DNA of 64,000 bases from Anaerosolibacter carboniphilus (GTDB taxonomy: Bacteria > Bacillota > Clostridia > Peptostreptococcales > Thermotaleaceae): positions 62,001 through 126,000 of the forward strand of contig NZ_JACHEN010000009.1 of NCBI RefSeq assembly GCF_014205875.1, read 5' to 3'. The notes under the pieces are model-generated. The model did not search any database, had not been told where the DNA came from, and saw only the letters and a list, made by a program, of their open reading frames with translations. The translations under genes were made by a program, and so were the position numbers. Shown piece by piece: positions 28,496-39,389 of the stretch (positions are counted from its first letter, which is position 1; each line of letters begins with the position of its first letter).

Positions 28496-29503
28496 CTATT
28501 CAATGGAATCAGCCTTTTTTTCATATTCAATCAAGTTATCTTTTTCAATTACCTTTACGCCTGTATCAATAAAGGTGGATACATTATTTTTTTCTTTAAT
28601 ATCCATTAGGGCTTTTAGGCTTTCATACCCCATCTTAAAAGGATCGCTCATCACCGCACCAAAGATAATTCCTTTTTCAATATATCGTAGAATATTTTTT
28701 GTATCTCCATAACCTACCAAGGTAATTGAGCCAACTTTATTATGGTCTACAATCAATTGGGCAGCCCCCAATGTATCGACAGAATTGGTTGCAAAAATAC
28801 CGTTAACCTCCTTTTCATTAATTATAATGGACTGGGTAATCTCTTCTGCGCTCAAAATACCCATCTTTGAGGTATATACTTTTGTGGTCTTCATGTCCGG
28901 ATAACTGTTGATCATACTTAAAAACCCATTGATCTTTAGATTTTGACTCGCTGTATCTAATTCGTAATCGTTGCTGACAATGATGGCAATATTGGCTTTG
29001 CCTCCCGTCGCTTTGATCATGAGTTTGGCAGCTTCTTTTCCTAAAAGAAAGCTATTTGTGCCTACAAAAGCGTTTCTGTTGCTATTCTTGTCATCATTTT
29101 CTATCGTAATCACAGGAATACCTTTATGATATGCTTCATTGATCAATTCAGTAAAACTCTCATCATTAGACACATGGGTAATAATACCATCTACATTGGA
29201 TACAACGGCAATATCCAGGTATCGTAATTCTTCCTGAGGATTATTAAACCTTGGTGCATTGAACTCAACGGCAACATTATAATGCTTAGCAGCACTCTCT
29301 ATTCCTAATCTTACTTCCTTCCAAAAAGGATCTACAGAATTTTGTCCAATAAAATAGTAGTGATATTTAGGCTTTGAAGCAAAAATGCTTCTCTCTTCTT
29401 TTTGAAGGAAATAGAGAAAAATACTCATACAAGCTATTGAAATCATTAAAAGAAAAATAATATTTTTTTGAATCAAAAAGAATATTTTTTTGAAAAACTC
29501 CAT
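28496..29503 (-). CDS. Membrane-anchored periplasmic sugar-binding sensor protein
   Basis: An N-terminal helix (about residues 13-31, no lipobox) anchors a type 1 periplasmic-binding domain. Typical blocks are YYFIGQNSVDPFWKEV, GIPVITIENDD, NAFVGTNSFLLGKEAA and GYGDTKNILRYIEKG. It sits 11 bp before the kinase gene, so it probably presents bound sugar to the kinase ectodomain. Its ligand cannot be read from the sequence; ribose- or xylose-type sugars, or inositol, are possible. Confidence 0.83.
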   Translation of the reverse strand: MEFFKKIFFLIQKNIIFLLMISIACMSIFLYFLQKEERSIFASKPKYHYYFIGQNSVDPFWKEVRLGIESAAKHYNVAVEFNAPRFNNPQEELRYLDIAVVSNVDGIITHVSNDESFTELINEAYHKGIPVITIENDDKNSNRNAFVGTNSFLLGKEAAKLMIKATGGKANIAIIVSNDYELDTASQNLKINGFLSMINSYPDMKTTKVYTSKMGILSAEEITQSIIINEKEVNGIFATNSVDTLGAAQLIVDHNKVGSITLVGYGDTKNILRYIEKGIIFGAVMSDPFKMGYESLKALMDIKEKNNVSTFIDTGVKVIEKDNLIEYEKKADSIE

Positions 29504-29528
29504 TTAGGTTATGTTCCTCCCAACGAAA

Positions 29529-30593
29529 TTAAGATGTAAATGGCAGGATAGCTCTTCGTTTATAACTTTCCAATGCCAGCTCTATAATTCGAATCACATT
29601 TCTTGCTTCTTCTGGCCGTACCGTTAATTCTTCAGTGCCTCTGATCGCACCATATACATTTCTATAAAACTCTCTATAATCTCCTTGAACACTCTCTACA
29701 TTTCCACGAAAATGAATACCATGGATCTCGGTATTGAGGATTCCCCATTGTTCCTGAGGTTCCATTCCCCAATTTTCACAATTCTTTGGAATAAATCCCT
29801 TTTTCAAAGCTGCCTCCTGGACATCCATTCCATATTTAATAAAAGATCCCTGTTCTCCCATGACAATAAAATGGGGTAGTGTTTCCCTTACTAACATGCC
29901 TGCTTTCAAGATGGCTTTTGTTCTGCCAAAATCTAAAATTACCTCAAAATAATCATCCACTTTACCTCCTTGGCGCTGAATTCTTACATCGCCAGAAACA
30001 CTCATTGGAAGACCAAATAGGCAGAGAGCTTGATCGATCAAATGGCTGCCTAGATCATAAAGAATACCAGAACCTGGAAGATTTTCCTCCCGCCAAGCAT
30101 TTGTTTTAAATTCAGGTCGATACCGATCGAAATGAGCTTCATACTCAACTACATTTCCTAGGAAATTATTTTCGATAATTCTTTTTACAGTCAGGAAATC
30201 GCTGTCCCATCTCCTATTATGATGGACTGCGAGAACTCTCTCTTGTTTTTGTGCTAGATGTATTAAATCATCAGCCTCTTTTGCCGTAATGGTAAACGGC
30301 TTTTCTACCACTACATGCTTATTTCCTAGCAATGCCTTCGTTACATATTCTGAATGGGATGTGTTAGGCGTTGCCACTACAATCAGGTCTATCAAATCAT
30401 CCTGGAATAATAAATCAGCATCTGTGATAACTTCAGTCTGAGGGTATATGGCTTTTACATGCTCTAAGGTTTCCTTTTTTGTTGACACAATTTTCGCTAA
30501 CTCAAAGTTATCTATACTTTGAATAATTGGGGCATGGAATACCCTTCCTCCTAAGCCGAAGCCTATCAATCCTACTCTCACTTTATCTATCAT
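29529..30593 (-). CDS. Gfo/Idh/MocA family oxidoreductase
   Basis: This NAD(P)-dependent enzyme acts on a sugar, inositol or sugar derivative. The Rossmann motif GLIGFGLGGRVFH is at about residues 7-19 and the EKP motif in HVVVEKPFTIT. The family His and Asp of GSHLIDQALCLFG are present. At 354 residues it is full length. It lies 25 bp before the sensor gene and so opens a five-gene operon; that suggests it metabolises the sensed sugar. The start ATG has GGGAAGCGGTGATT upstream. Confidence 0.87.
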   Translation of the reverse strand: MIDKVRVGLIGFGLGGRVFHAPIIQSIDNFELAKIVSTKKETLEHVKAIYPQTEVITDADLLFQDDLIDLIVVATPNTSHSEYVTKALLGNKHVVVEKPFTITAKEADDLIHLAQKQERVLAVHHNRRWDSDFLTVKRIIENNFLGNVVEYEAHFDRYRPEFKTNAWREENLPGSGILYDLGSHLIDQALCLFGLPMSVSGDVRIQRQGGKVDDYFEVILDFGRTKAILKAGMLVRETLPHFIVMGEQGSFIKYGMDVQEAALKKGFIPKNCENWGMEPQEQWGILNTEIHGIHFRGNVESVQGDYREFYRNVYGAIRGTEELTVRPEEARNVIRIIELALESYKRRAILPFTS

Positions 30594-30694
30594 ATAATCA
30601 CCGCTTCCCTTTCATCTTCTTTCAATTTCCATTATACTATCAAAATGATCCAAACCCCACGAGTTTTTTTGATTATTCTTACTTTTTTGCAGAA

Positions 30695-30724
30695 AACCCC
30701 AAGGCACTAACATGCCTTGGGGTT
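30695..30724 (-). terminator. Rho-independent terminator of the ABC-F gene
   Basis: A perfect 12-bp stem AACCCCAAGGCA / TGCCTTGGGGTT with a six-base loop, then TTTTC on the minus strand, 16 bases after the stop. Confidence 0.88.
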
Positions 30725-30740
30725 CAATATAATTATTGAA

Positions 30741-32405
<1,665 letters not shown>

Positions 32406-32424
32406 TTATTTTTAAAAAATAACA

Positions 32425-32444
32425 ACCATACCTTTTGGTATGGT
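32425..32444 (-). terminator. Terminator of the TPR gene
   Basis: ACCATACC-tttt-GGTATGGT perfect 8-bp stem followed on the minus strand by TGTTATTTTTT, directly after the stop at 32449. Confidence 0.75.
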
Positions 32445-32448
32445 AAAA

Positions 32449-33384
32449 TTATTTCCCTTCAAACATCATTTGGTATGCCTCTAGATTTCTTATGGGTTCA
32501 AGTTCCTTATCCTCCAGCATATAAGGGGTCAAGCTGGGACTGAGCTCTGTAGCTCTTATAATATCTCTCAAAGCCGCCTCCACTTGGTTGAAATGGGCAT
32601 AAAAGCATCCCCGATTATAATATAGCACGGATACATCCTTATTATAGTGTATTCCTGTGCTAATGATCTTTACTGCTTGGTCTATGTTTTTGGTTTCCTT
32701 ATATATAACAGCCAAATTCAAGTAACTATAGGGATAATACGGATTCGCATCTATTGATTGATAATAATATGTGATTGCTTCCTCCACTCTACCCAGCTTT
32801 TTTAATACTACACCCATATTAAACAGTGCCTTATAGTTTTCAGGATCAATCTCTAACCCTTTACTGATTGTTTCCAGGGCTAACTCGTTTTGATTTCCCT
32901 CTTCATAAAGAGATCCAAGGTTAATATAAGCCCAAAAATAATCTGGATTTACTTCAATGGCCTTTCCATAGTTTTCAATGGCTTTTTCTTTCTCTCCTAC
33001 CTCATCATAGGCATTGGCTAAAAAGAAATATGCCTTATCATAGTCAGGATCTATGGAAATTGCCTTTGAATAATACGCAATAGCCTTTCCATATTCCTTT
33101 TGGTTATCATAGACAGTCCCAAGGCTATAATATCCCCTTGGATCACCTGATGCTACCAGTATCGCTTCTTTATATTTTTCCTTCGCTGATTTATAATCCT
33201 CTAATTCATCATAGATAAGTCCCATATCCAACAGCAACTCTACGTCATCACTACCACCTTTGCATTGATAAGCCTTATTAAAAAATTTGAGTGCTTTATA
33301 TAAATCCTTCTCCATTTTAAATTTGTTGGCAATAATCTTATAATTTTTTTGCATGTATTGTTTTGCTCTCATTTCAATACTCAC
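32449..33384 (-). CDS. Tetratricopeptide-repeat protein
   Basis: The 311 residues consist almost entirely of about eight 34-residue TPR units, such as GYYSLGTVYDNQKEYGKAIA and AYINLGSLYEEGNQNELALE. TPR arrays bind partner proteins. No signal peptide, membrane helix or catalytic domain is seen. The start is GTG at 33384 or ATG at 33372; GGGAG lies just before the GTG. It is a single gene with its own terminator; its role is unknown. Confidence 0.85.
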   Translation of the reverse strand: MSIEMRAKQYMQKNYKIIANKFKMEKDLYKALKFFNKAYQCKGGSDDVELLLDMGLIYDELEDYKSAKEKYKEAILVASGDPRGYYSLGTVYDNQKEYGKAIAYYSKAISIDPDYDKAYFFLANAYDEVGEKEKAIENYGKAIEVNPDYFWAYINLGSLYEEGNQNELALETISKGLEIDPENYKALFNMGVVLKKLGRVEEAITYYYQSIDANPYYPYSYLNLAVIYKETKNIDQAVKIISTGIHYNKDVSVLYYNRGCFYAHFNQVEAALRDIIRATELSPSLTPYMLEDKELEPIRNLEAYQMMFEGK

Positions 33385-33540
33385 ACTCCCTAATTCTCAG
33401 TGGCAGATTTACTTTCCACTATAACAGTATGATAACAAAAAATACTAATTATGCAAGAATAGAATACTGAAATCCATTCAATGATTACCTTGTGCTTCAT
33501 GATTCAAGTACATCTGCTGATATAGGATAATATTGGTTGG

Positions 33541-33569
33541 TTGACATAATATTCATATTCTCTTATAAT
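33541..33569 (+). promoter_or_regulatory. Consensus sigma-A type promoter
   Basis: TTGACA at 33541-33546 and TATAAT at 33564-33569 with a 17-bp spacer, directly upstream of the c-di-AMP riboswitch. Confidence 0.88.
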
Positions 33570-33584
33570 ATTCACTATGTAAAC

Positions 33585-33710
33585 ACGTTACATTTGCTGA
33601 ATCCTGGATTTTCCAGGTACGGAGGAACCATTCTTGGGGTTAATCCATGATTGTTTTCATGGTAGGGAGCCTTCTTTCCCGAACCCGTCAGCTAACTTCG
33701 GAAGCGATTA
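33585..33710 (+). ncRNA. ydaO/yuaA-type c-di-AMP riboswitch
   Basis: The conserved ydaO core is visible in order: GGTACGGAGGAACC, GGGTTAATCC, GGGAGCCTTCTTTCCCG, AACCCGTCAGCTAAC and TTCGGAAGCG. The 5' TTGCT can pair with the 3' AGCGA to form the closing stem. In the known class, cyclic di-AMP binding turns off cell-wall hydrolase and osmolyte genes. Here it lies between a consensus promoter and the SleB-like hydrolase gene, a classic target. Confidence 0.93.
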
Positions 33711-33726
33711 AAGGAAGGAGTGTATA

Positions 33727-34425
33727 GTGATGAAAATCAATTTAAAGAGATTTACATCGATTTTAGTTGTATTACTTGTTTTATCGTTACAAGTAACAAA
33801 TGTATTTGCTGATACTTATGCATTACTGAAATTCGGCAGTAGGGGTAACGATGTTGTCAAATTGCAGCAGGCACTTAATGGTAAAGGTTATTCTGTTGGT
33901 TCAGTCGATGGCGTCTTTGGACAAAAAACAGAGGCTGCAGTGATTGGCTTCCAGAAATCTAATGGCCTAACGGTAGATGGTATCGCAGGAAATCAGACTC
34001 AATCTAAACTTTATGCTCAATCTGTTTCAAGAGGAACAGCATTAAGATCTAGCCAAGAGCCAACTGACCTGTATTGGCTATCAAGGATTATTCATGCAGA
34101 GGCGGAGGCAGAACCATATAAAGGGAAAGTAGCCGTTGGTAATGTAATCCTGAACAGAGTAGCTTCTAATGATTTCCCAAATACTGTTAAGGGCGTAATA
34201 TTTGACTATTTTGAAGGCATACCACAGTTTAGTCCTGTGGCAGATGGAACAATTTACAATACGCCTTGTCAAGATAGTATCAATGCTGCTAAGGACGCAA
34301 TAAACAACGTAAAACCTGTCGGAGATGCGACATACTTTTTCAACCCTGACAAATCAGCAGGTAAATGGATCGTACAGAACAAAACTTATGTGATGAGAAT
34401 TGGTGAACACGTGTTTTACAGATAA
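33727..34425 (+). CDS. SleB-like cell-wall (spore cortex) hydrolase with peptidoglycan-binding domain
   Basis: The protein has a signal peptide (cleavage near VFA-DTY), a PG_binding_1 domain with a [19 protein letters not shown] repeat (about residues 36-95), and a C-terminal hydrolase_2 domain like SleB/CwlJ. The catalytic Glu is probably in [25 protein letters not shown] (split in reading). SleB enzymes cut cortex muramic-lactam peptidoglycan at germination. Start is GTG at 33727 or the next codon ATG at 33730; AAGGAAGGAG lies before both. Confidence 0.9.
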   Translation: MMKINLKRFTSILVVLLVLSLQVTNVFADTYALLKFGSRGNDVVKLQQALNGKGYSVGSVDGVFGQKTEAAVIGFQKSNGLTVDGIAGNQTQSKLYAQSVSRGTALRSSQEPTDLYWLSRIIHAEAEAEPYKGKVAVGNVILNRVASNDFPNTVKGVIFDYFEGIPQFSPVADGTIYNTPCQDSINAAKDAINNVKPVGDATYFFNPDKSAGKWIVQNKTYVMRIGEHVFYR

Positions 34426-34455
34426 AAAGGTGCGGAAAAATCCGCACCTTTTTTA
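34424..34455 (+). terminator. Rho-independent terminator
   Basis: A 13-bp stem AAAAAGGTGCGGA / TCCGCACCTTTTT with a four-base loop and trailing T, overlapping the stop codon of the SleB-like gene. Confidence 0.92.
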
Positions 34456-34489
34456 TGCTCATCTTATAGAAAGCTACTGTGAAAAAGTT

Positions 34490-36949
34490 TTAATAATGAA
34501 ATGACTTCCAAAATTCCCCTTTCGTATTAATGATGTACATTATGTCTCTAAAAGGTATCTTAAAGGTAGGAAACCCCGCTGCATAAGGAGCGATATCATA
34601 GGGATAAAAATAGATATTCAAAGCATCCATAGTGACGAAAAAAGGCTGATTCTCTTCTATTCCCTTATAGCTATCTAACCATACAGAAGAATTTTCTCCT
34701 TGACGAATGATTTGCTCTCTAATGATATCACTGAGTATCTTTACATAATTGCTATTGGGTTTGAAGAGATCTTTCAACTGGTAAAATGCGCCACTCATTA
34801 AGTCAACGTGAGCATATATCTGTGTAGGCATACCGTGTGCCGCCCCAAAAGGATAATTATAACCCGTAATCTGTATCACCACTAAATTTTTTTGGAAGAA
34901 GGTCACTGCAAAATCTCCTTGATAACTGTAATCAAGTTCTTTATTAGTATCAATCCCTTCTGCCTGTGATAATTTTCTCAACGTCCGATTGACTTGCTCC
35001 TGTACTACTAAATTTTTCATGCCTTCTATCTCTGGGTAATAAACCAAATAATTTCTATTTGGTTTATATTTCTTCTCCTTTACCTTGTATTTATCATTCA
35101 AACGAATACTATTGTCTTGCTTCCATATGATTTTTCCCGACTTGTCGTAATAGCTAATTCTCTGGTCAACATTTGCCTTGATGACATTTCCTTGCATTAC
35201 AAGGGTTCCTGCGCCTGCAACACTGGGCAAATTTCTCACAATCTTTCCATTGATGTCGATAAAAAATGTAGTGCTTCCATCGTTGACGGAGGCTATCCCT
35301 TGGCGATAATCTGTTACATCATAATAATCAAAATCAGTAAGAAGATTTCCCTCTAAATTTCCAATGGCATATCGTGACCCAGCAAATGGTACTTCCGCTT
35401 GAATAGGCACTCCAACAGCAATTTTTCCTTCTCCTAAGAATCTGATATCATTATACTTAGGAGGAATAATATATTTTCCCGTCTTATCGATAAGACCATA
35501 CTTGGACTGATAGTTTTCATCCTCACTAACGATAGCCCTCCCTTCTTGAAACCCTTGTACCCCATCAAATCTAGGTGTAATAACTATCGTTCCCTTCTCG
35601 TCTATAAAACCAAACTTTCCATCAACAGATAATTTAAAAGGCATTAATCCTTCTCTCACATCACCAACAAAGGCATAATGAAATCGCTGCAGTATTTCTC
35701 CATCTACATCAATCACTGCGTAGGCGTCATCTTGAAGTTGAACCACCGCTTTACCATGTATAAAATTCCCCGCAGTCTTGTATTGTGCTGGTATGACAAT
35801 GACTCCATTCCTATCAATAAAACCATATCGTATTCCATCGGTTTCATTCTCTTCACTAAATAGGGATCTACCGCCCTGCATGCCCCCTAAATAATCCTTT
35901 GTCTTAAAAACCACATTTCCCTTTTCATCAATCAATAACATTCCTTTTGAATCCCATACGATAGCCCTACCTTCTGAAAATTCACCAATGCCTCCATACT
36001 TAGGCATTACTACATATTTTCCCTTCTGATCGATAATTCCTGAGAGATTATCTATCGTTACCACTGCTAAACCATTTTTCTGAAAATCCTCAGCCCAATC
36101 GTAATGAGCTCCAATACTGACCCTTCCTGTTTCATTAATATATCCCCATTTTATTCCGCCAATTTTACTTTCTGATGCTGGATATAACCTAATATTTTTA
36201 TGATTCAAAACATCCTGTATTTCATTTTTTAATTTTTCGAAGGCATCCTTTCCTGGATACGCCATTCCTAAGGCCATCCCTTTTTCAACAGTACTCAGCG
36301 CTTTTTCAGGCATACCTGCTTTCAATTGGGCGTCAGCTAAATAATACCAGTAAAATGCAGCAGTGGGCATTTCTTTTACCTTTTTTTCATAATAGTTCAC
36401 GACTTTTCTAAAGTAATGGTGATATGCATCCTCAGCCTGTACCAATGCTTCACCATTCCAGCGTAAAACATCAATCTTATAAGCTTCACCTGTATCATGG
36501 GTCCAAAGTGCAATCTCAGCTTTCCCATCTTTTCCTGACATATCCCCAACTTCTATTCTGCTGTAGAGCATTTGCTCCACAACTTTTCTCAACTTATCAT
36601 CCTCTACCGCATAAATGTCCAGTTCACCCCATGCTGCACCGACTTGCCATCCAATCAATAGATCTTTATGTTCTTTGCCTGTTATATTCGCAAATCCCAA
36701 ATAATTGATACCATATCCTTTTCCTTTGATGATAATCCGACGATATCCTCCCGGTCCATTGCTTTTTAAAACCAATACATAAGGCTCTCCTCTAAATAGA
36801 TAACCAACTGCAATTTCAGATGTTCCATCCCCATCCAGGTGAGCCATTTGTATCTCTGCTATACTATGGGGTCCAGATGATTTGATGATCGTTGCTCCTT
36901 CAGGCAGTGCATGTTGTATGAGGTTTGAAACAGGTATTGTCCACTCCAT
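34490..36949 (-). CDS. WG-repeat protein with C-terminal DUF3298-like domain
   Basis: The 819-residue protein has an N-terminal FG-GAP-like part (AHLDGDGTSEIAVGYLF) and a short TPR-like helical part (about residues 185-245). At least eight WG repeats follow (forms of WGYINETG, YGFIDRNG, FGFIDEKG and YGLIDKTG). The last ~190 residues resemble the DUF4163/DUF3298 domain also found in RsiV-type anti-sigma factors (DYSYQGDFAVTFF...FPTFKIPF). No signal peptide is visible. ATG at 36949 follows GGGGGATG. Function unknown. Confidence 0.8.
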   Translation of the reverse strand: MEWTIPVSNLIQHALPEGATIIKSSGPHSIAEIQMAHLDGDGTSEIAVGYLFRGEPYVLVLKSNGPGGYRRIIIKGKGYGINYLGFANITGKEHKDLLIGWQVGAAWGELDIYAVEDDKLRKVVEQMLYSRIEVGDMSGKDGKAEIALWTHDTGEAYKIDVLRWNGEALVQAEDAYHHYFRKVVNYYEKKVKEMPTAAFYWYYLADAQLKAGMPEKALSTVEKGMALGMAYPGKDAFEKLKNEIQDVLNHKNIRLYPASESKIGGIKWGYINETGRVSIGAHYDWAEDFQKNGLAVVTIDNLSGIIDQKGKYVVMPKYGGIGEFSEGRAIVWDSKGMLLIDEKGNVVFKTKDYLGGMQGGRSLFSEENETDGIRYGFIDRNGVIVIPAQYKTAGNFIHGKAVVQLQDDAYAVIDVDGEILQRFHYAFVGDVREGLMPFKLSVDGKFGFIDEKGTIVITPRFDGVQGFQEGRAIVSEDENYQSKYGLIDKTGKYIIPPKYNDIRFLGEGKIAVGVPIQAEVPFAGSRYAIGNLEGNLLTDFDYYDVTDYRQGIASVNDGSTTFFIDINGKIVRNLPSVAGAGTLVMQGNVIKANVDQRISYYDKSGKIIWKQDNSIRLNDKYKVKEKKYKPNRNYLVYYPEIEGMKNLVVQEQVNRTLRKLSQAEGIDTNKELDYSYQGDFAVTFFQKNLVVIQITGYNYPFGAAHGMPTQIYAHVDLMSGAFYQLKDLFKPNSNYVKILSDIIREQIIRQGENSSVWLDSYKGIEENQPFFVTMDALNIYFYPYDIAPYAAGFPTFKIPFRDIMYIINTKGEFWKSFHY

Positions 36950-37090
36950 GAAAACATCCCCCAATCTTTTTCATTACTACTATACTATGTGCGCTTTTTA
37001 AAAATGTTCTTTGATTGAAGGGACAACACTTTTGACTAATGATATAGTTCTAATTCCTATATGGTTATCATTATGCTGCAACCGTAATTA

Positions 37091-37122
37091 AAAAACAGGA
37101 GGCAGATTCGCCTCCTGTTTTT
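37091..37122. terminator. Rho-independent terminator
   Basis: AAAAACAGGAGGC / GCCTCCTGTTTTT perfect 13-bp stem with a six-base loop. It follows the glycosyltransferase pair ending at 37188 and works on either strand. Confidence 0.88.
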
Positions 37123-37187
37123 CAATTATAAAATTTATGAAATATTATTATTATGGAAATATCGTATCACCCTTAAAACTTTTTTGC

Positions 37188-38117
37188 CTATATAGCTACA
37201 TAATGAATATCTGGTACTTCTCCTCTCTTTATAAATCCATGTGAAAAACTGGGATATCTGCTTTGAATGATTTGAATTGCTCGAGATAGTAAAAACACAT
37301 ATGGCATATAAATATATTCAACCACAGGCTGCGGCAGTTGGAAAAACCATGACAAGTTAAATTCTTTCGGGCCATATATGCTGAACCCAGAGAAATGATA
37401 GAATATTAATTGACTATCGTTAATATAAGTAACTCCGTTTCTAAGGGTTACTTCATATTTCTCTATATTCCATATGGCTACATTTGCACCAGGATTACAA
37501 ACTACATGAACATTTCCGAATAGTTCCGCCCATCGTTCCACATACCTCTGATCACCAAATAATTTGTCTTCCACTTTGTTATCTGTATAACACCATTCCA
37601 AGCATCTTCTTTTCCACCACTCAGTGGCAGTATGTCCGATGGCATCATTTCTACAGCCTACAAAACCCGTATTAAATCTACCTGTTAGATCATAAGTGTA
37701 TAAAAATCTTTCTGAGTTTTGATGATCTGTTAGAAAAAGTGATGCGTCAGGTGCTTCATTGAAAATAGCTTCTACACTGGAAAAGAAACAAAGGTCTGCA
37801 TCTAGATGTGCAAAATATTGGGCTTGGGGATATGCGTTCATAACGTGCCTCAATATGGCTGGTTTTAGTGTCCAACAATATTCTAGATGTGTCCTGTTGC
37901 CTTTCGCTTGTAGAAGATCTGCGTCTTCAATATCCGCTAATCTTATCAAAGTGACATTTGTCCATGGCATCCCTAATAGGATCTCATAGGCCTCATTCTC
38001 AACGCACAGCATATATAGATGGAAATCAGCGCAATGTCTTGTTAGGCTATCATGCATGACAATTGATTTAAATACATACTTGTTAGAAATCACCGTAGAG
38101 AAATGATATTTACTCAT
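37188..38117 (-). CDS. GT-A fold glycosyltransferase, first of a tandem pair
   Basis: The 309-residue protein resembles nucleotide-diphosphosugar transferases of the GT8-like type. The metal/sugar-nucleotide motif is HLDADLCFFSS (DxD). The acceptor-side block RFNTGFVGCRND and a conserved FGDQRYVERW follow. It is paralogous along its length to the gene just upstream, so the pair arose by duplication. ATG at 38117 follows GGAAGGAG, 16 bp after the upstream stop. It is probably cytosolic and may add a sugar to spore-surface proteins; donor and acceptor are unknown. Confidence 0.82.
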   Translation of the reverse strand: MSKYHFSTVISNKYVFKSIVMHDSLTRHCADFHLYMLCVENEAYEILLGMPWTNVTLIRLADIEDADLLQAKGNRTHLEYCWTLKPAILRHVMNAYPQAQYFAHLDADLCFFSSVEAIFNEAPDASLFLTDHQNSERFLYTYDLTGRFNTGFVGCRNDAIGHTATEWWKRRCLEWCYTDNKVEDKLFGDQRYVERWAELFGNVHVVCNPGANVAIWNIEKYEVTLRNGVTYINDSQLIFYHFSGFSIYGPKEFNLSWFFQLPQPVVEYIYMPYVFLLSRAIQIIQSRYPSFSHGFIKRGEVPDIHYVAI

Positions 38118-38133
38118 TGATATTTCTCCTTCC

Positions 38134-39057
38134 TTACATTTTAAGTGGATAGTATTTAGCAACAGCTACTCGCCCTTCTTCTATAAAGTATCCTTGAAAA
38201 CCGGGTCTAATCGCAGAGATACTGTTAATAATATCGTTAAGAATATGGAAATACGGGGTATGAATGATTGAAATAAGGCTGGATTCTGTTAGTGTTAACG
38301 CTATTTGTGCGCTGTTCACAATTCTTAAACCACAAAAGTGGTAGAAAATTAAAGGACTGTTATTTACGTATACTGAACTATTCTGAATGCTGAACTTAAA
38401 TTTTGACTGATTCCATGGAGCAATATTTACTCCGGGTGTTTTTATTTCTGATACTCCACTAAATATATGGGGCATCAAATCCAGGTACTTTTGATCTCCG
38501 AATTTTCCATTTTCTGTTCTGTCGTAACACCAAATTAAGCAGTTTTCCTTCCACCATCTCAAACAATTCTCACTTGTTGGGCTTCTTCTGAAACTTATAA
38601 ATCCAGAATTGTATCTGCCACAGTCATTTTCAGCATGTCTAAGATGATCAACAAAATCATGTATCGTCAATAAAATATCGGCATGGGGTGCATCAAAAAA
38701 TATTGCTGCAGGGTCTGAGAAAAAACATAGGTCCGCATCTAAATACGTAACCCTGTCAATATGAGGGTATCTGTCGAGTATAAACTGTAAAAACACTGGC
38801 TTCATTGTCCAGCAAAATTCATTTGCCCTTCTCTCAATTTTCTTTTGAATCAAGCTTTCTTCTGCTATTTCACTTATATGAAACACAGTAGTATCCACCA
38901 AGTTCAATTGTTTTAATATGGAATATGCATCCTCATCAATACATAAAATATACATATTAAATTTCATAGCTTTGACATTATGGATTAAAGAACGGTACAA
39001 TGCAATTCCTTGATATAATCTATCTTTCGTCAGAATAACACAAAATCCATTATTCAT
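38134..39057 (-). CDS. GT-A fold glycosyltransferase, second of a tandem pair
   Basis: The 307-residue paralogue of the downstream gene shows the DxD motif in YLDADLCFFSDP, followed by GRYNSGFISFRR and FGDQKYLDL. The shared CWTMKP / CWTLKP segment and NxIAPWN / NVAIWN region support a common fold and donor. AGGAGG precedes the ATG. It is the first gene of the pair, and transcribed away from the DNRLRE protein gene at 39390. Confidence 0.83.
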   Translation of the reverse strand: MNNGFCVILTKDRLYQGIALYRSLIHNVKAMKFNMYILCIDEDAYSILKQLNLVDTTVFHISEIAEESLIQKKIERRANEFCWTMKPVFLQFILDRYPHIDRVTYLDADLCFFSDPAAIFFDAPHADILLTIHDFVDHLRHAENDCGRYNSGFISFRRSPTSENCLRWWKENCLIWCYDRTENGKFGDQKYLDLMPHIFSGVSEIKTPGVNIAPWNQSKFKFSIQNSSVYVNNSPLIFYHFCGLRIVNSAQIALTLTESSLISIIHTPYFHILNDIINSISAIRPGFQGYFIEEGRVAVAKYYPLKM

Positions 39058-39389
39058 CGCAATCCTCCTTCAAGTATTAAAGCAATTGTTAAACTGCCTC
39101 CCTATTCTCCATTCTCCCTCTCTATTTCGATTGCCTAAGCTTTTTACCCCTGTCCACTACATACTATGTCCATGCCTATGATTGTGTTCAAATTTATTGT
39201 CAACAGATCATTACAGCAATCTGCTGTATAATGCTTCCCATTCGAAGTAGTTAGGAAATCTTGATAAGGTTTATTCTCATCCCTAAACAATTGGCGTATA
39301 TAAAAAAAGTTCTATCACATTTATATGAGAAAATTTGTATGCCACATCTCATCAAGCATAATATAATAATGTAGAGGAGGGAGAGAATA
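39058..39389. other. Divergent intergenic region
   Basis: It separates the glycosyltransferase pair from the DNRLRE protein gene. A perfect TACAGCA-atc-TGCTGTA inverted repeat (39212-39228) overlaps a TATAAT, and a CATAATATA box lies at 39357. No coding frame or structured RNA was recognised. Confidence 0.5.
39357..39365 (+). promoter_or_regulatory. Possible sigma-E/K type -10 box
   Basis: CATAATATA fits the CATANNNTA -10 pattern of mother-cell sporulation sigma factors and lies 25 bases before the ATG at 39390. The -35 side was not convincing. Confidence 0.35.
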
